A DNA stretch of 54,714 nt from CAYVKM01 sp964452045 (GTDB lineage: Bacteria; Calditrichota; Calditrichia; RBG-13-44-9). The stretch covers positions 1 to 54,714 of the forward strand of contig CAYVKM010000017.1 of the NCBI GenBank assembly GCA_964452045.1. The letters are read 5' to 3'. Shown piece after piece: positions 9,002 through 18,278 of this stretch (position 1 is its first letter; each line of letters starts with the position of its first letter). The position numbers were made by a program, and so were the translations under genes. A model generated the notes under the pieces. It saw only the letters and a program-made list of their open reading frames with translations, was not told the DNA's origin and searched no databases.

Positions 9002-10115
9002 ATGAATGAAATAATCCACGATCGGATTAAAGAAGCAAAGGAAGTACTGGATAACCTTCGAGGTTTTCTTTGATATTGAAAACAAAGAAAATAAAATTAG
9101 GGAGCTTGAGAAGCAGACAAATGATCCAAACCTGTGGAACTCACCCGAACGTGCCCAAACCTTACTGAAAAAGTTGAGCGACGAGAAAGAAATTGTTAAT
9201 GAGTGGAAGGATTTTAATAAAGAGTTGGACGATTTAGTTCTATTGCTCGAATTAAGTGAGGAAGAAGATTCAACTGATACCCTGAATGAACTTGAAAAAG
9301 AAAGTAAGCACCTTTTAGATAAAGTTAAATCCCTGGAGTTACGTGGATTAATGTCCGCCCCAGAAGATAAAAAAAATGCAATTCTTACGATACACCCGGG
9401 GGCAGGTGGAACTGAATCCCAGGATTGGGCGGAAATGCTGATGCGGATGTATCTACGCTGGGCGGACAGCAGGGATTTTAAGACCGAAATACTGGATTTA
9501 CTGCCCGGGGAGGAAGCCGGAATTAAAAGTGTCACCATCGAAATTCAAGGTAATTTTGCCTATGGTTATTTGAAGGCGGAAAGCGGCGTTCATCGTTTGG
9601 TTCGAATTTCACCTTTCGATGCCAGCGGCCGGAGACACACTTCATTCGCCTCTGTTTTTGTAGTGCCCGAAGTGGATGAAGAAATTGCCATAGAAATTAA
9701 TCCAAATGATCTTCGGATTGACACTTACCGGGCCAGCGGTGCAGGAGGACAACACGTTAATCGAACAGATTCCGCTGTCAGAATTACCCACATCCCTACA
9801 AACATTGTAGTGACCTGCCAAAGTGAACGATCCCAGCATAAGAATAAGGCCAATGCGATAAAAATCTTAAAAGCACGATTGTATCAGAAGAAATTAGAAG
9901 AAGAAAATGCAAAAAAAAGAGAAATAGAAGATTCAAAAACCGGAATCAGCTGGGGAAATCAAATCCGGTCTTATGTATTTCATCCATATAATATGGTTAA
10001 GGATCATCGGACAGATTATGAAACTTCTGATATTCAAACGGTGATGGATGGAGATCTGGATGATTTTATTTTTGCTTTTCTCTTGCAAAATCCCAATGAC
10101 GGCAAAAACGAATAG
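9002..10115 (+). CDS. prfB: Peptide chain release factor 2 with programmed +1 frameshift
   Basis: RF2 recognises UGA and UAA stops and releases the finished peptide. The gene is split. The first 23 codons from ATG 9002 end at an in-frame TGA (9071-9073) after CTT. Skipping the T at 9071 resumes at GAT 9072 and gives a 370-aa protein, the normal RF2 length. The junction reads N-L-R-G-F-L-D-I-E-N-K, matching other RF2 proteins. RF2 marks are the tripeptide SPF in VRISPFDASGRRHTS and the peptidyl-hydrolase motif GGQ at about 248-250 in SGAGGQHVNRTDSAVR. The coding sequence is join(9002..9070, 9072..10115). A hairpin follows the stop. Confidence 0.95.
9059..9074 (+). promoter_or_regulatory. prfB +1 frameshift signal
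   Basis: The bases CGAGGTTTTCTTTGAT contain the slippery CTT-TGA of bacterial prfB, an internal Shine-Dalgarno-like GAGG just upstream, and a T after the TGA. In the classical site the upstream element is AGGGGG, so this one is weaker. The system is autoregulatory: low RF2 makes the ribosome pause at UGA and slip forward. Confidence 0.9.
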
Positions 10116-10116
10116 T

Positions 10117-10137
10117 ATCAGGTAGTACATACCTGAT
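10117..10137 (+). terminator. Hairpin after prfB
   Basis: ATCAGGTA and TACCTGAT form a perfect 8-bp stem with loop GTACA, one base after the prfB stop. No U-run follows, so efficiency as an intrinsic terminator is doubtful. Confidence 0.4.
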
Positions 10138-10260
10138 GGGATTTAATAAAATATGCATCTGGCAGCAAACTCCGGGGGCCATCCTCTACTTCAGGGAGAT
10201 ACTTTAAATTTTAAATATCGATAAGATTTAATGATGCTGATACTCAGTGAGTTACACTTT

Positions 10261-12036
10261 TCAATCAGAAACTTTGTATAATGTTATTCCGTAATGAATC
10301 GGATCATCAGGTGGGTCGTCATTCCAATCGTTGAAGCTATGGGATCCATCGGTTTCAAACATCACTATATATTTGCCAGCATCAAGGGTTATGGTTTGAT
10401 CTACCTTTCGGTTTTTTCGCGCCCCACCGGCAGAGGTTGTTTTTTGGTAGGTCATTTCCCAAACAGTTTCACCAGTGTCGGCATTCTTGATCCATCCGTA
10501 GTCATACATTTCATCCCAGTCACCTTCTCCGATGGCATATATTCTAACCTTTTCGGTTTTTGGCAGCTCAAATCTCTCCTGATAATGACGCCCATCCTGT
10601 ACCCTCACAATTTGCGCAACGATACCTTTCTGGAGTTCCGTATCCTCCAGCTTCTTGATCAAAGCAGTATTATATTTAGGATCAGCAGGATATATGGTAA
10701 TTCCCCAGCTACTGGGATTAAATGGTTTTGTACTATTCCAATGCCTAAAACTGTGAGAATCATCGGTTATAAAATAAACCATGTAGGAACCCTTCCCGAG
10801 AGTAATAATTTCATCAACCAGGCGATTTTTATCTGCTCCACCGGCTTCTCGAGTACGATTATAGTTCATCTCCCAAACTTTTTCACCGGTATCCATATCA
10901 ATTATCCAACCATAATCGAACATTTCACCTCGTCTTCCCTCACCAATAGCATAAATCCGTACCTGTATTGGTGCAGTCAACTTGAAACCTTCCTGAACAA
11001 ATTCATCGTCACCTAATCGGGTTAACTCGACAATCGGTTGTACTTTCTGTTTAATTACTTTTTCAATGCTTCGCGGATCAAACTCACCCTTCATACCGGT
11101 GAGCGTGATGCCGTAGAAATCCGGATCATAGGGCGGATTTGCATTCCATGAACCGGGTGCATGAGAATCATCCATCACAAAATAAACCCAATAACTACCC
11201 GGTTTAAGGGAAATATCGTCCCGCCAATATTTATTTTTTGTAGCACCACCGGCATAATCCGCACGTTCCGGTAAAGTTTCCCAAATTTTTTCCGAAGTGT
11301 TTGCGTCCACTATCCAACCGTAATCGAATACTTCATCCCGATATGACTCCCCAATCGCATAGATTTCAAATTTTCCGGGTTTTGAAAGATTAAATCCCTC
11401 CTGCCGGAATTCAGAGTCCTTGAGTCGGGTAAGTGAGACAATAGCTTGTTCTTTAACTGCGCTATGATATTTGATCACTGATCTTTCTTCAAGGACGGCA
11501 TCCACATTTTCAACCGTTAAATACCATTTTTGCTGATCTTCCTCATACCAATCTTTATCCTGAAATAACTTGTTGAATAATTTGCCAAGACTAAAGAAAC
11601 CATCATCAAACAATCCGAAATCCGGTAACTGGGCACTGTAATAAACCTCATAATCACCGGCGGGAAGTTTAATTTCATCATCAAATTTTCGGTTATACCG
11701 GCTACCTCTTTCTCTGGAAGTGTTCTCTATGGTCATTCTCCACACCAGATCCCGCGTTTTAGCATTAAGTATCCATCCATAAGCAAACATATCATTGGGG
11801 TCCGACATAAAAGAACGTTCCTTGGATGAAGGCTTCTTCTCTCCTGCCCCTATTGCAGATATTTTAATTTTTTTGGTGCTTTTCAGGGAAAATCCGGAAA
11901 ATTTAATGTCCCCAATCCGATTCGATCTGATTTCAACTAAATTGGTTTGTGCAAATGCATTTTGAAAAAATATTAATAACACCAATAAAGCAAACAATCT
12001 TGACAGTAGAAATGTCCTTTTTAAAACTTTAGTCAA
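10261..12036 (-). CDS. Secreted protein of four tandem beta-rich repeats, function unknown
   Basis: I do not recognise a named family. The 591-aa protein has a signal peptide (LLSRLFALLVLLIFFQNAFAQ, cleavage near residue 29), then four repeats at about 33-178, 198-316, 334-452 and 472-591. Each carries I-Y-A-I-G-E-x, a D-E-M-F-D-Y-G-W-I core, D-T-G-E-x-V-W-E-M, AGGAxKNR, a G-x-Y-x-V-Y-F strand, DDSHS, and (except repeat 1) a W-N-x-x-P-P-x-D-P-x-x-Y-G-I-T end. Repeat 1 is the most divergent and lacks the D-S-H / W-N end. The pattern suggests a beta-sandwich unit, probably ligand- or surface-binding. The start is TTG with AAGG about a dozen bases upstream. It appears monocistronic. Confidence 0.75.
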   Translation of the reverse strand: MTKVLKRTFLLSRLFALLVLLIFFQNAFAQTNLVEIRSNRIGDIKFSGFSLKSTKKIKISAIGAGEKKPSSKERSFMSDPNDMFAYGWILNAKTRDLVWRMTIENTSRERGSRYNRKFDDEIKLPAGDYEVYYSAQLPDFGLFDDGFFSLGKLFNKLFQDKDWYEEDQQKWYLTVENVDAVLEERSVIKYHSAVKEQAIVSLTRLKDSEFRQEGFNLSKPGKFEIYAIGESYRDEVFDYGWIVDANTSEKIWETLPERADYAGGATKNKYWRDDISLKPGSYWVYFVMDDSHAPGSWNANPPYDPDFYGITLTGMKGEFDPRSIEKVIKQKVQPIVELTRLGDDEFVQEGFKLTAPIQVRIYAIGEGRRGEMFDYGWIIDMDTGEKVWEMNYNRTREAGGADKNRLVDEIITLGKGSYMVYFITDDSHSFRHWNSTKPFNPSSWGITIYPADPKYNTALIKKLEDTELQKGIVAQIVRVQDGRHYQERFELPKTEKVRIYAIGEGDWDEMYDYGWIKNADTGETVWEMTYQKTTSAGGARKNRKVDQTITLDAGKYIVMFETDGSHSFNDWNDDPPDDPIHYGITLYKVSD

Positions 12037-12273
12037 TTTTTATACTACCTTCTTTATTAGTTCACCCAATTGTTACGACGGCAAATTTATAATTGTTGCA
12101 GGGTCTGGAAAAATCTAATTTCGGTTACAATATTAAGAAAAATTACATAGAATTCTTCATCAAGTTTTAGATTTAATATAATTCTACAAAAACTATAATA
12201 TCAAGTAAAGTTAGGTTTTTCAAAAGTTGATAGAATATTAAAAGCTTATTGGTATTAAGGAATATAAAAGCAG

Positions 12274-12309
12274 GAAAAAATAAAAAGACCCTGAATAAAT
12301 CAGGGCCTT
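12274..12309 (-). terminator. Intrinsic terminator of the Hsp20 gene
   Basis: On the minus strand CCCTGA / TCAGGG pair around a 5-base loop, extended by flanking pairs, and are followed by T-runs (complement of 12274-12286). It sits just after the Hsp20 stop. The rest of 12037-12335 is AT-rich spacer in which I see nothing else. Confidence 0.8.
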
Positions 12310-12335
12310 ATAAACCAAGCATCGATATTTCTCAA

Positions 12336-12788
12336 TTAAGAAACTTTTACTTCAATTTCTTTTGGTTTGACTTCTTCAGATTTCGGCAATTTAATCTTCA
12401 AGATTCCGTCTTTGAAATCTGCGGCAATTTTATTTGCCTGAATTCCGGAAGGTAATTGAAAGGTTCGACAGAATTTGCCATAAGATCTCTCAACCCGGTG
12501 ATAATTTGCTTCATTTTCTTCTTGTTCTTTCTTCCGCTCACCTTCAATTACCAACTTCCCGTCAGTGAAAGTTATATGAACATCCTCCTTGTTCATGCCC
12601 GGTAGCTCTGCAAAAACTGTAAACTCGTCCTTATTTTCCTTAATGTCTACAACCGGGAACCAATTCGTCTGACTTAACTGCTCATCCTCGTCCCACAACT
12701 CCTTCCCAAAGAATCGATCGAATAACCGATTCATTTCATCCTGAACATTCATCATGTCCCTCATCGGGCGCCATCTTACTAAAGCCAT
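12336..12788 (-). CDS. Small heat shock protein, Hsp20/alpha-crystallin family
   Basis: The 150-aa length is typical of bacterial small heat shock proteins. An N-terminal arm (MALVRWRPMRDMMNVQDEMNRL) precedes the alpha-crystallin domain at about 45-140, with VDIKENKDEFTVFAELPGM, DGKLVIEGERK and the conserved A-x-x-x-D-G-I-L-x-I-x-L-P-K near the end. It is an ATP-independent holdase that keeps unfolding proteins soluble. A strong AGGAGG ribosome site lies 7 bases before the ATG, and a terminator follows, so it is a single-gene unit. I see no CIRCE element upstream, so HrcA control is not indicated. Confidence 0.97.
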   Translation of the reverse strand: MALVRWRPMRDMMNVQDEMNRLFDRFFGKELWDEDEQLSQTNWFPVVDIKENKDEFTVFAELPGMNKEDVHITFTDGKLVIEGERKKEQEENEANYHRVERSYGKFCRTFQLPSGIQANKIAADFKDGILKIKLPKSEEVKPKEIEVKVS

Positions 12789-12829
12789 TTTGAGTCCTCC
12801 TTTATTTTTGTTTCCTTTTTCATTCTGTT

Positions 12830-12855
12830 ATTATATAAGACAAAGTACATGCCAA
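12830..12855 (-). promoter_or_regulatory. Possible promoter of Hsp20 gene
   Basis: On the minus strand TATAAT lies about 40 bases before the ATG, with TTGGCA 14 bases upstream. The spacer is shorter than the usual 17, so only the -10 box is convincing. Confidence 0.35.
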
Positions 12856-13008
12856 TAATTCGAAACTTTATTTAAATCATTGAAAATCAAGGAATAATAA
12901 AAAGACTATCCCTGAGATGCTCTTTTGAATGAATTGAAAATTTTTCAGAGAATATTAAATTTTGTCAGATTAAGTTGGATATAGTGATGTATCCATTAAT
13001 AAAATCTG

Positions 13009-13800
13009 TCATTTTTTCAGAAGGTCAATTTGACGTGCAATGATCTCTTTGAGCATGTTGGCATTCTTTACAGCCTGACCCTGAGGATGGTTGTTAAAGA
13101 AAATATATGTTTTATATGACATTTTAAGTAGCCGGGCAATCCGGATGAGCCACTCCTCCAGTTCAGATTCAGAGTAGGAATAATTATACCGTGTAATATT
13201 TGTTCCTTTCCACCAGTTGGCAGAGTTACGTCCGTGAAGTCGTACGTATCCGAATGCTCCGGTAACTTCATTTTGCGGAACTAATAAACCTTTCAAACGA
13301 GGTTCATCCACATTCACGTAATTAATTTTTATCGTTCTTAAAAAGTCGAAAACCTCAGTGTTATCCCAGGTCCAATTTCTAAATTCAACAAAAAGTGGAT
13401 TATCACCAATATAGGATTTACTCTCGGAAAGGTATTCTCTATTTTGCGGGGTATTTTTAAAGGAATAAGGAAACTGTGCCAAAAATCCTGAAAATTTATT
13501 TGCATCAACTAATGGTTGTATTGCGTCCAATAATTGAAGAATAGCTTCCCGGTTGGATTTTCTTTCATGAGTGGTACTTTTGTTGGTTTTTATGATAAAT
13601 TGAAATTGATCCGGCGTTTTATCAACCATATGAGAAAAAACTCTTTGATGCGGGATTTTATAGTAAGTTGAGTTTATTTCCACACAATCAAAAAATTTGG
13701 AATAGTATTCAAGCATTTTCCCTTTGGGGAGATCTTCCGGATAAAATACGGTTCGCCAATCCTCATAGCTATAACCGCTAGTCCCTATTCTTAATTCCAT
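13009..13800 (-). CDS. DUF72 (YecE-like) TIM-barrel protein
   Basis: The 263-aa protein begins with the family signature LRIGTSGYSYEDWRTVFYP and continues with YYSKFFDCVEINSTYYKIP, FLAQFPYSF, VEFRNWTW and the closing FFNNHPQGQAVKNA. These match DUF72 (YecE) proteins from start to end and the length is normal. The fold is a TIM barrel related to sugar-phosphate isomerases; the biochemical role is not established. The start overlaps the end of the GT-C gene by 10 bases, so it is the last gene of the run that starts at 23258. Confidence 0.93.
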   Translation of the reverse strand: MELRIGTSGYSYEDWRTVFYPEDLPKGKMLEYYSKFFDCVEINSTYYKIPHQRVFSHMVDKTPDQFQFIIKTNKSTTHERKSNREAILQLLDAIQPLVDANKFSGFLAQFPYSFKNTPQNREYLSESKSYIGDNPLFVEFRNWTWDNTEVFDFLRTIKINYVNVDEPRLKGLLVPQNEVTGAFGYVRLHGRNSANWWKGTNITRYNYSYSESELEEWLIRIARLLKMSYKTYIFFNNHPQGQAVKNANMLKEIIARQIDLLKK

Positions 13801-15527
13801 CGGTTTTTTTCCTCCAAATCAAAGATTTGAATTGCCGGGCCCAGGTGATAAAAATCCGGCTGGAATTTTTTAATTGGTGACATGTCCTTTAAGACTGTTT
13901 GGTAAAAATATCTCCGGAACAAAAAATCCGATCTTAGTGGATTAGAAGAATCCGGTGGCGGATTATTTAAAAATTTCAGATAAGTATCACTGTTCAGGAT
14001 CAATAATTTTACATTCTCTTGTCTAAGTTCAGCCAGACTTTTATGGGGATGAAGAAATGCTTGTCTTAAAAATGTATCTTTTTTCAGAATTGTAAACAAA
14101 CTGTCCGGTAAATCTATCTCATTTAACTTATTTTGTGAAGAAATAAATGAATAATTATTCGGGGCATTTCTTAATTTTTCCAATTTATTACGAATATTAT
14201 CGTCCAGATATCGGCTTCCCGCACCATAATCTAAAAACCGATTGACATCAATTAAATCGATATCATAATGATAATGGTCATAACAGATCCGGGTACCAGG
14301 TGGATAGTTTTGCATGATCCAGGCTCCAGTCATTTCTCGCGTATCTTTCTGTCCTTTCTGATAGTCATGAAAAAACAATCGTGCACCATTTAGGATCAGA
14401 ATGGGAGTCAGTATATATATTAACCGGGAATCAGTTAGAAATTTATTACCATACCTATCAATTAACACGAGGAAAACAACTAATAATGCCAGAAAAATAA
14501 TTAGCAGATAGTCCAATCCTTTTTTTTCCCAACTTCCAACCAGCAAGAATGTCGGGATAATCATAAGGGTGAAAGGGATAAAGTACCTCTTATAATGAAA
14601 TAGGAGGGAAAGAAGAAGCAATACAAAAAGCAATCCAAGCAGCCATTCCGAGCTGATTAATTTTTGAATTTCCCAAAGATAAGGACTACCGGTTTCAAAA
14701 TTATAGGCATAGCGTGACTGGGATGAAATCATACCAAATCCTTCAGCAAATCTGTTAACTTTTATGATCCAATAAGGAGATCCTATTACAAAGCCGGCAA
14801 GAATGCTGGAGGCGGAAAAAATTGCTTTCCCTATTTTTATCTTCAGAGCTTTTGCTGAGAAAAGCCAGACCGCAGTTAACCAGCCGAGAGCAAGAAAACC
14901 AGCATTATATTTTGCGGAGATTGTGAGTCCGCAAACAAGTGAAGCTAAAATTAATTCAAAATTAGATAATCCCAGTTTTTCTAATTTTACTATAAAGAAG
15001 AGAACAATAACGGTTCCCAATAAAAGCAAGCCATCTGGAACCATCCAGAAAGTAAAGGACTGTATATTATAACTAAATAAAAACAGGAGAGAGAGTAAAA
15101 ATCCATTTTTTACATTGAGATAATAACGGGTAATCTTATAAAAAATAATAAGCGTTATAACAAAAATGATTGCATTGCTGATACGGCCAATTAGATAAAA
15201 CTGGGTTGGATTTACAAAAAATTGAACTGCGAAATCCGCCGTTGTCGGAAATGCCCCGCCAAGATGACCCACCAGATAATAAAATCCAAATAACACAGCA
15301 ATAAAATATGAATAAAACGACGGATAAATGAAATATAATGGCTCCAGGGTATGGCGTGCTCCAAAACTTAAGGCATGTTTGGCAATAAAATATTCGGTTG
15401 AATTATAAACGGAAGGTAATCCGTAAGTTATGCCCCAAAATCTTAGTAAAAAAGCAGCCAATACTAAAATAACAGGGTAGATTACATTTTTATCTCTTAA
15501 ATAAACACTGAAAAAAAATTTATTCAT
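13791..15527 (-). CDS. Multi-spanning GT-C/GT39-like glycosyltransferase
   Basis: The 578-aa protein has about 10-12 hydrophobic segments in the first 370 residues, beginning VIYPVILVLAAFLLRFWGI, and a soluble C-terminal part of about 200 residues. The layout and the opening R-F-W-G-I-T-Y-G-L-P-S resemble ArnT/PMT-type glycosyltransferases that use lipid-linked sugars at the outer face of the inner membrane. The acidic pair usually found in the first loop is replaced by N-S-T-E-Y, leaving a single Glu. The donor and acceptor cannot be named. It sits 46 bases after a GT4 gene and overlaps DUF72, which supports a glycan-building operon. Confidence 0.75.
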   Translation of the reverse strand: MNKFFFSVYLRDKNVIYPVILVLAAFLLRFWGITYGLPSVYNSTEYFIAKHALSFGARHTLEPLYFIYPSFYSYFIAVLFGFYYLVGHLGGAFPTTADFAVQFFVNPTQFYLIGRISNAIIFVITLIIFYKITRYYLNVKNGFLLSLLFLFSYNIQSFTFWMVPDGLLLLGTVIVLFFIVKLEKLGLSNFELILASLVCGLTISAKYNAGFLALGWLTAVWLFSAKALKIKIGKAIFSASSILAGFVIGSPYWIIKVNRFAEGFGMISSQSRYAYNFETGSPYLWEIQKLISSEWLLGLLFVLLLLSLLFHYKRYFIPFTLMIIPTFLLVGSWEKKGLDYLLIIFLALLVVFLVLIDRYGNKFLTDSRLIYILTPILILNGARLFFHDYQKGQKDTREMTGAWIMQNYPPGTRICYDHYHYDIDLIDVNRFLDYGAGSRYLDDNIRNKLEKLRNAPNNYSFISSQNKLNEIDLPDSLFTILKKDTFLRQAFLHPHKSLAELRQENVKLLILNSDTYLKFLNNPPPDSSNPLRSDFLFRRYFYQTVLKDMSPIKKFQPDFYHLGPAIQIFDLEEKNRWN

Positions 15528-15573
15528 GATTCTTGGCCATATTTTTTAATCAAGGCGAATTTCCCAAATTCCC

Positions 15574-16710
15574 TTAAATTGCATTCAGCAGATCCTTGTA
15601 TATTCTTAATAATTCCACCTCTTGCCGTTCCCAATTCCATTCCCTTCTTGCTTTGATGCATTGAGAATGAAATTTTGTCCAGGTGTTACGATTGGTCAAC
15701 AGTTTTTCAATTGATTCGGCTATAGCAGATATTGAGGTATGATCAACCAATATTCCAACTTCAAATTTTTTTATCAAATCTCTGAAAGATGGGATATCCG
15801 AAGCAATAACCGGGGTTCCGGCACTCACGTATTCAAAGAATTTATTGGGCGAAGCATAGGTATAATTCAAACCATCCGGTTCAAAAAGGACTAATCCGGT
15901 ACGTGCCATTGAAGTTTCTTCAATAAGCTTGTCCCAGTTAATTTTCCCGGCAAATTTAATTTTTTCATGTAAATTCAATTTTATTACCAATGTCTTCAAT
16001 TCATTTTCCAGATCGCCGTAGCCAACAATTTCCAGAAAACCAGCTTTGACCGAGCTCATCGATTTGATCAGTCTTCCAAGATTTCTTCCTTCCTTTAAAA
16101 TTCCCTGGTAAATCGCTTTCTTGTCGCGCTGGTCAAAATCGCGCTCATAATAATCTTTATCAGTTTTAAATGAAGGGAAATTCATTAGAATCAACGGTTC
16201 CGGAATATTGGAATAAGTCTGTAGAAGAAGTCGGCGATGATACTCATTGATAACTATAATAACCCGCACAAACCGGATAAAAATACGTTCGGTTAATGTC
16301 CAAATATATCCCGAGATCTTTTTATGAGTAAAAATTTCTAATCCCCGCACATATTCATGGATATCATAAATAACCGGCTTCTTAGCTGAAAATGCTGCGA
16401 GAACAGTGGCGGGTAAAACCCATAAATCATGGGCATGGAGCACTTGGTATTTTTCCTGTTTCAGCTGAAAAAAAAGCCTGTAATTAAAAGAGAGAAATTT
16501 AAGTGGAGAGCCTCTCCAGCTTTTAATGGACAAGCGAAAAATATTGGAACGACTTATCTTATCATTTTCCTTAAGACCAGGGATTTTCAATGCTAATATT
16601 TTAACCCGAAATCCGCCTTTTTCCGCAGAGATGACTTCATTAAAAATTCTTCGTTCGTTCTCACACGGACTTATTGTGGTATGGATGATATGACAAAACT
16701 TTTTTTTCAA
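15574..16710 (-). CDS. Glycosyltransferase family 4
   Basis: The 378-aa GT-B enzyme has an N-terminal Rossmann half (VLHAHDLWVLPATVLAAF, PVIYDIHEY) and a C-terminal donor half with the E-x7-E type motif in LFEPDGLNYTYASPNKFFEY followed by AGTPVIASDIPSFRDLI. It should transfer a sugar from a nucleotide donor in the cytoplasm. It does not look like BshA: the usual BshA N-terminus and E-S-F-G-L donor motif are absent. The start reads TTG with a poor ribosome site. It lies between a NodB-like deacetylase and a GT-C protein in one operon. Confidence 0.88.
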   Translation of the reverse strand: MKKKFCHIIHTTISPCENERRIFNEVISAEKGGFRVKILALKIPGLKENDKISRSNIFRLSIKSWRGSPLKFLSFNYRLFFQLKQEKYQVLHAHDLWVLPATVLAAFSAKKPVIYDIHEYVRGLEIFTHKKISGYIWTLTERIFIRFVRVIIVINEYHRRLLLQTYSNIPEPLILMNFPSFKTDKDYYERDFDQRDKKAIYQGILKEGRNLGRLIKSMSSVKAGFLEIVGYGDLENELKTLVIKLNLHEKIKFAGKINWDKLIEETSMARTGLVLFEPDGLNYTYASPNKFFEYVSAGTPVIASDIPSFRDLIKKFEVGILVDHTSISAIAESIEKLLTNRNTWTKFHSQCIKARREWNWERQEVELLRIYKDLLNAI

Positions 16711-16767
16711 TATTAACCAACGGCAATTATTTGAATTTCATATGATTATTTTAAGTGGCCCTTAAAA

Positions 16768-18204
16768 TCACGCTGAATAAAATAATTTAAATATTGTGCT
16801 ACCGATTTCGAGAACAGGTATTCTAAAATGGTAGGTATTTTTTTCTTTCTTTATCAGTTTGCCCATCCGTTGATCTGGATTCAATGGCTTAGGAGAGAAT
16901 ACATCTAGAGTCAAATTCTCAATTTTGTTTTCACTTTTTAACTCGAACTGAAAATAATCATTATTTACCGATAATCCAGCTAGTTCCACATTAGAACGGC
17001 TTTTCCACCATTGCAGGATATTTTCCAGTGAATCCAGGTATGGATCCTCCTGCTCTATCCAGGATATCATTTTATACCAATATTCTTTATAAGTGTTTTC
17101 AGCGATGTTGCTGGGGTGCCAGAGTATATTTGCCAACCCGCCTGATTTTTTGAGAAAAACCATCTGATTCTCAAATTTAGACCAATTTTCCTCAAAGGTT
17201 GCCTGGAGGTCAATCCAGGGATAATCCATAAGAAATATTGGGACTTCATAGAACTCTGATGATTTAGATAGTTCGGAAAATCTAATTTTAAATGGAAAAG
17301 AAGTACCTGCACGAAAACCAATGCCGTTATTATACCCACAGGAAGAGTCATAATGAAATCCCGCATTGTTTAAATATCGCCAACCATCGGGGAACATTGT
17401 TCTCAAGTAATGTTGTCTGACTCCTTTTATTTCCCGGTCTAGAATGGATTCTAATCTGTTTTTTTCCTGATGATAATTTTCTGGCCGGTCAAAAATAAAA
17501 CGACTGGAATGCAAACCAATTTCATGTCCTCCAGCCAATATCGCTTTGAATAATTTCCTGAACCTGGTAGTCTTAATGTTGTAACGAAATCCTGATTTTT
17601 CCCAGCTTTTTGCCAGGAAAAAAAATGTTATCTGCCATTTCTTTTCCTGATAAAAATCTAATAAATGGGAAAAATTCCAGTAAGGATTTTCCCTCTGGTA
17701 GAGCTTTTGCAAAACTGTACCTGCATTTTTGAAATCATTCTTGGCCAATGATTGCATAATTTGTTTGGGGCCATATTTCCGTACCAAATCAACATCATGG
17801 GTAATACAGCATGCCTGAGCTATCCCCTTTGGCCAGGGAAGTTTTGAAATAAATGGAAATTTTCGTTCTTTGCAAATGGAATGAACTTTTTTTTTCAGTT
17901 CACAGGCAAACAGATCGATAAAAGGTTCCGAAACTGGAGCAGGTTCAATATCCGGGGATAAGGTATCCTTGCATCCTAATAATTTTTGCAGTTCAATTAT
18001 TTTCTGTTCTTTAATCTTTATTAATCGGTTATTTTGATCAGGACTAAACTGAACAGATTTTTTTTCACCTGAATTGATTAGTATTGAAGCATTTGCAGAA
18101 TCTTCACTCACAAACCAGCCATTGATTTCGCTAATATGATTAGACAAATCAACAAAGTGATGATCAACCAGATTTTTATTGGAAACAATCCAGGAAATAA
18201 GCAT
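16768..18204 (-). CDS. Polysaccharide deacetylase (NodB-like) family protein
   Basis: In this 478-aa protein the catalytic core is at about 130-340. THDVD at 135-139 supplies the general base Asp and a metal Asp, and HEIGLH at 227-232 supplies the metal histidines. GVRQHYLR is the next NodB motif. Residues 1-125 are an extra N-terminal domain and 380-478 a beta-rich tail. There is no signal peptide, so it is probably cytoplasmic. It would remove N-acetyl groups from a sugar, perhaps on a lipid-linked intermediate made with the adjacent GT4. An AAGGA ribosome site supports the ATG. Confidence 0.85.
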   Translation of the reverse strand: MLISWIVSNKNLVDHHFVDLSNHISEINGWFVSEDSANASILINSGEKKSVQFSPDQNNRLIKIKEQKIIELQKLLGCKDTLSPDIEPAPVSEPFIDLFACELKKKVHSICKERKFPFISKLPWPKGIAQACCITHDVDLVRKYGPKQIMQSLAKNDFKNAGTVLQKLYQRENPYWNFSHLLDFYQEKKWQITFFFLAKSWEKSGFRYNIKTTRFRKLFKAILAGGHEIGLHSSRFIFDRPENYHQEKNRLESILDREIKGVRQHYLRTMFPDGWRYLNNAGFHYDSSCGYNNGIGFRAGTSFPFKIRFSELSKSSEFYEVPIFLMDYPWIDLQATFEENWSKFENQMVFLKKSGGLANILWHPSNIAENTYKEYWYKMISWIEQEDPYLDSLENILQWWKSRSNVELAGLSVNNDYFQFELKSENKIENLTLDVFSPKPLNPDQRMGKLIKKEKNTYHFRIPVLEIGSTIFKLFYSA

Positions 18205-18278
18205 TTATATCCTTGATTAAATAGGGCTAGTCTTGTAACTCATATTAGCTGGCGCAAGAGTTTACCGAATAAGAACCT

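Noticed and set aside
8996..9538. 180-codon minus-strand open frame over prfB
   Set aside because: It is a Ser/Leu-rich antisense reading of a clear prfB gene.
10294..11016. 240-codon plus-strand open frame opposite the four-repeat gene
   Set aside because: It spans the antisense of the repeats, and its composition follows from the repeated codons.
15574..18204. GT4 and deacetylase next to bshC as bshA and bshB
   Set aside because: The GT4 lacks BshA features and the deacetylase is NodB-type, whereas BshB is LmbE/PIG-L type.
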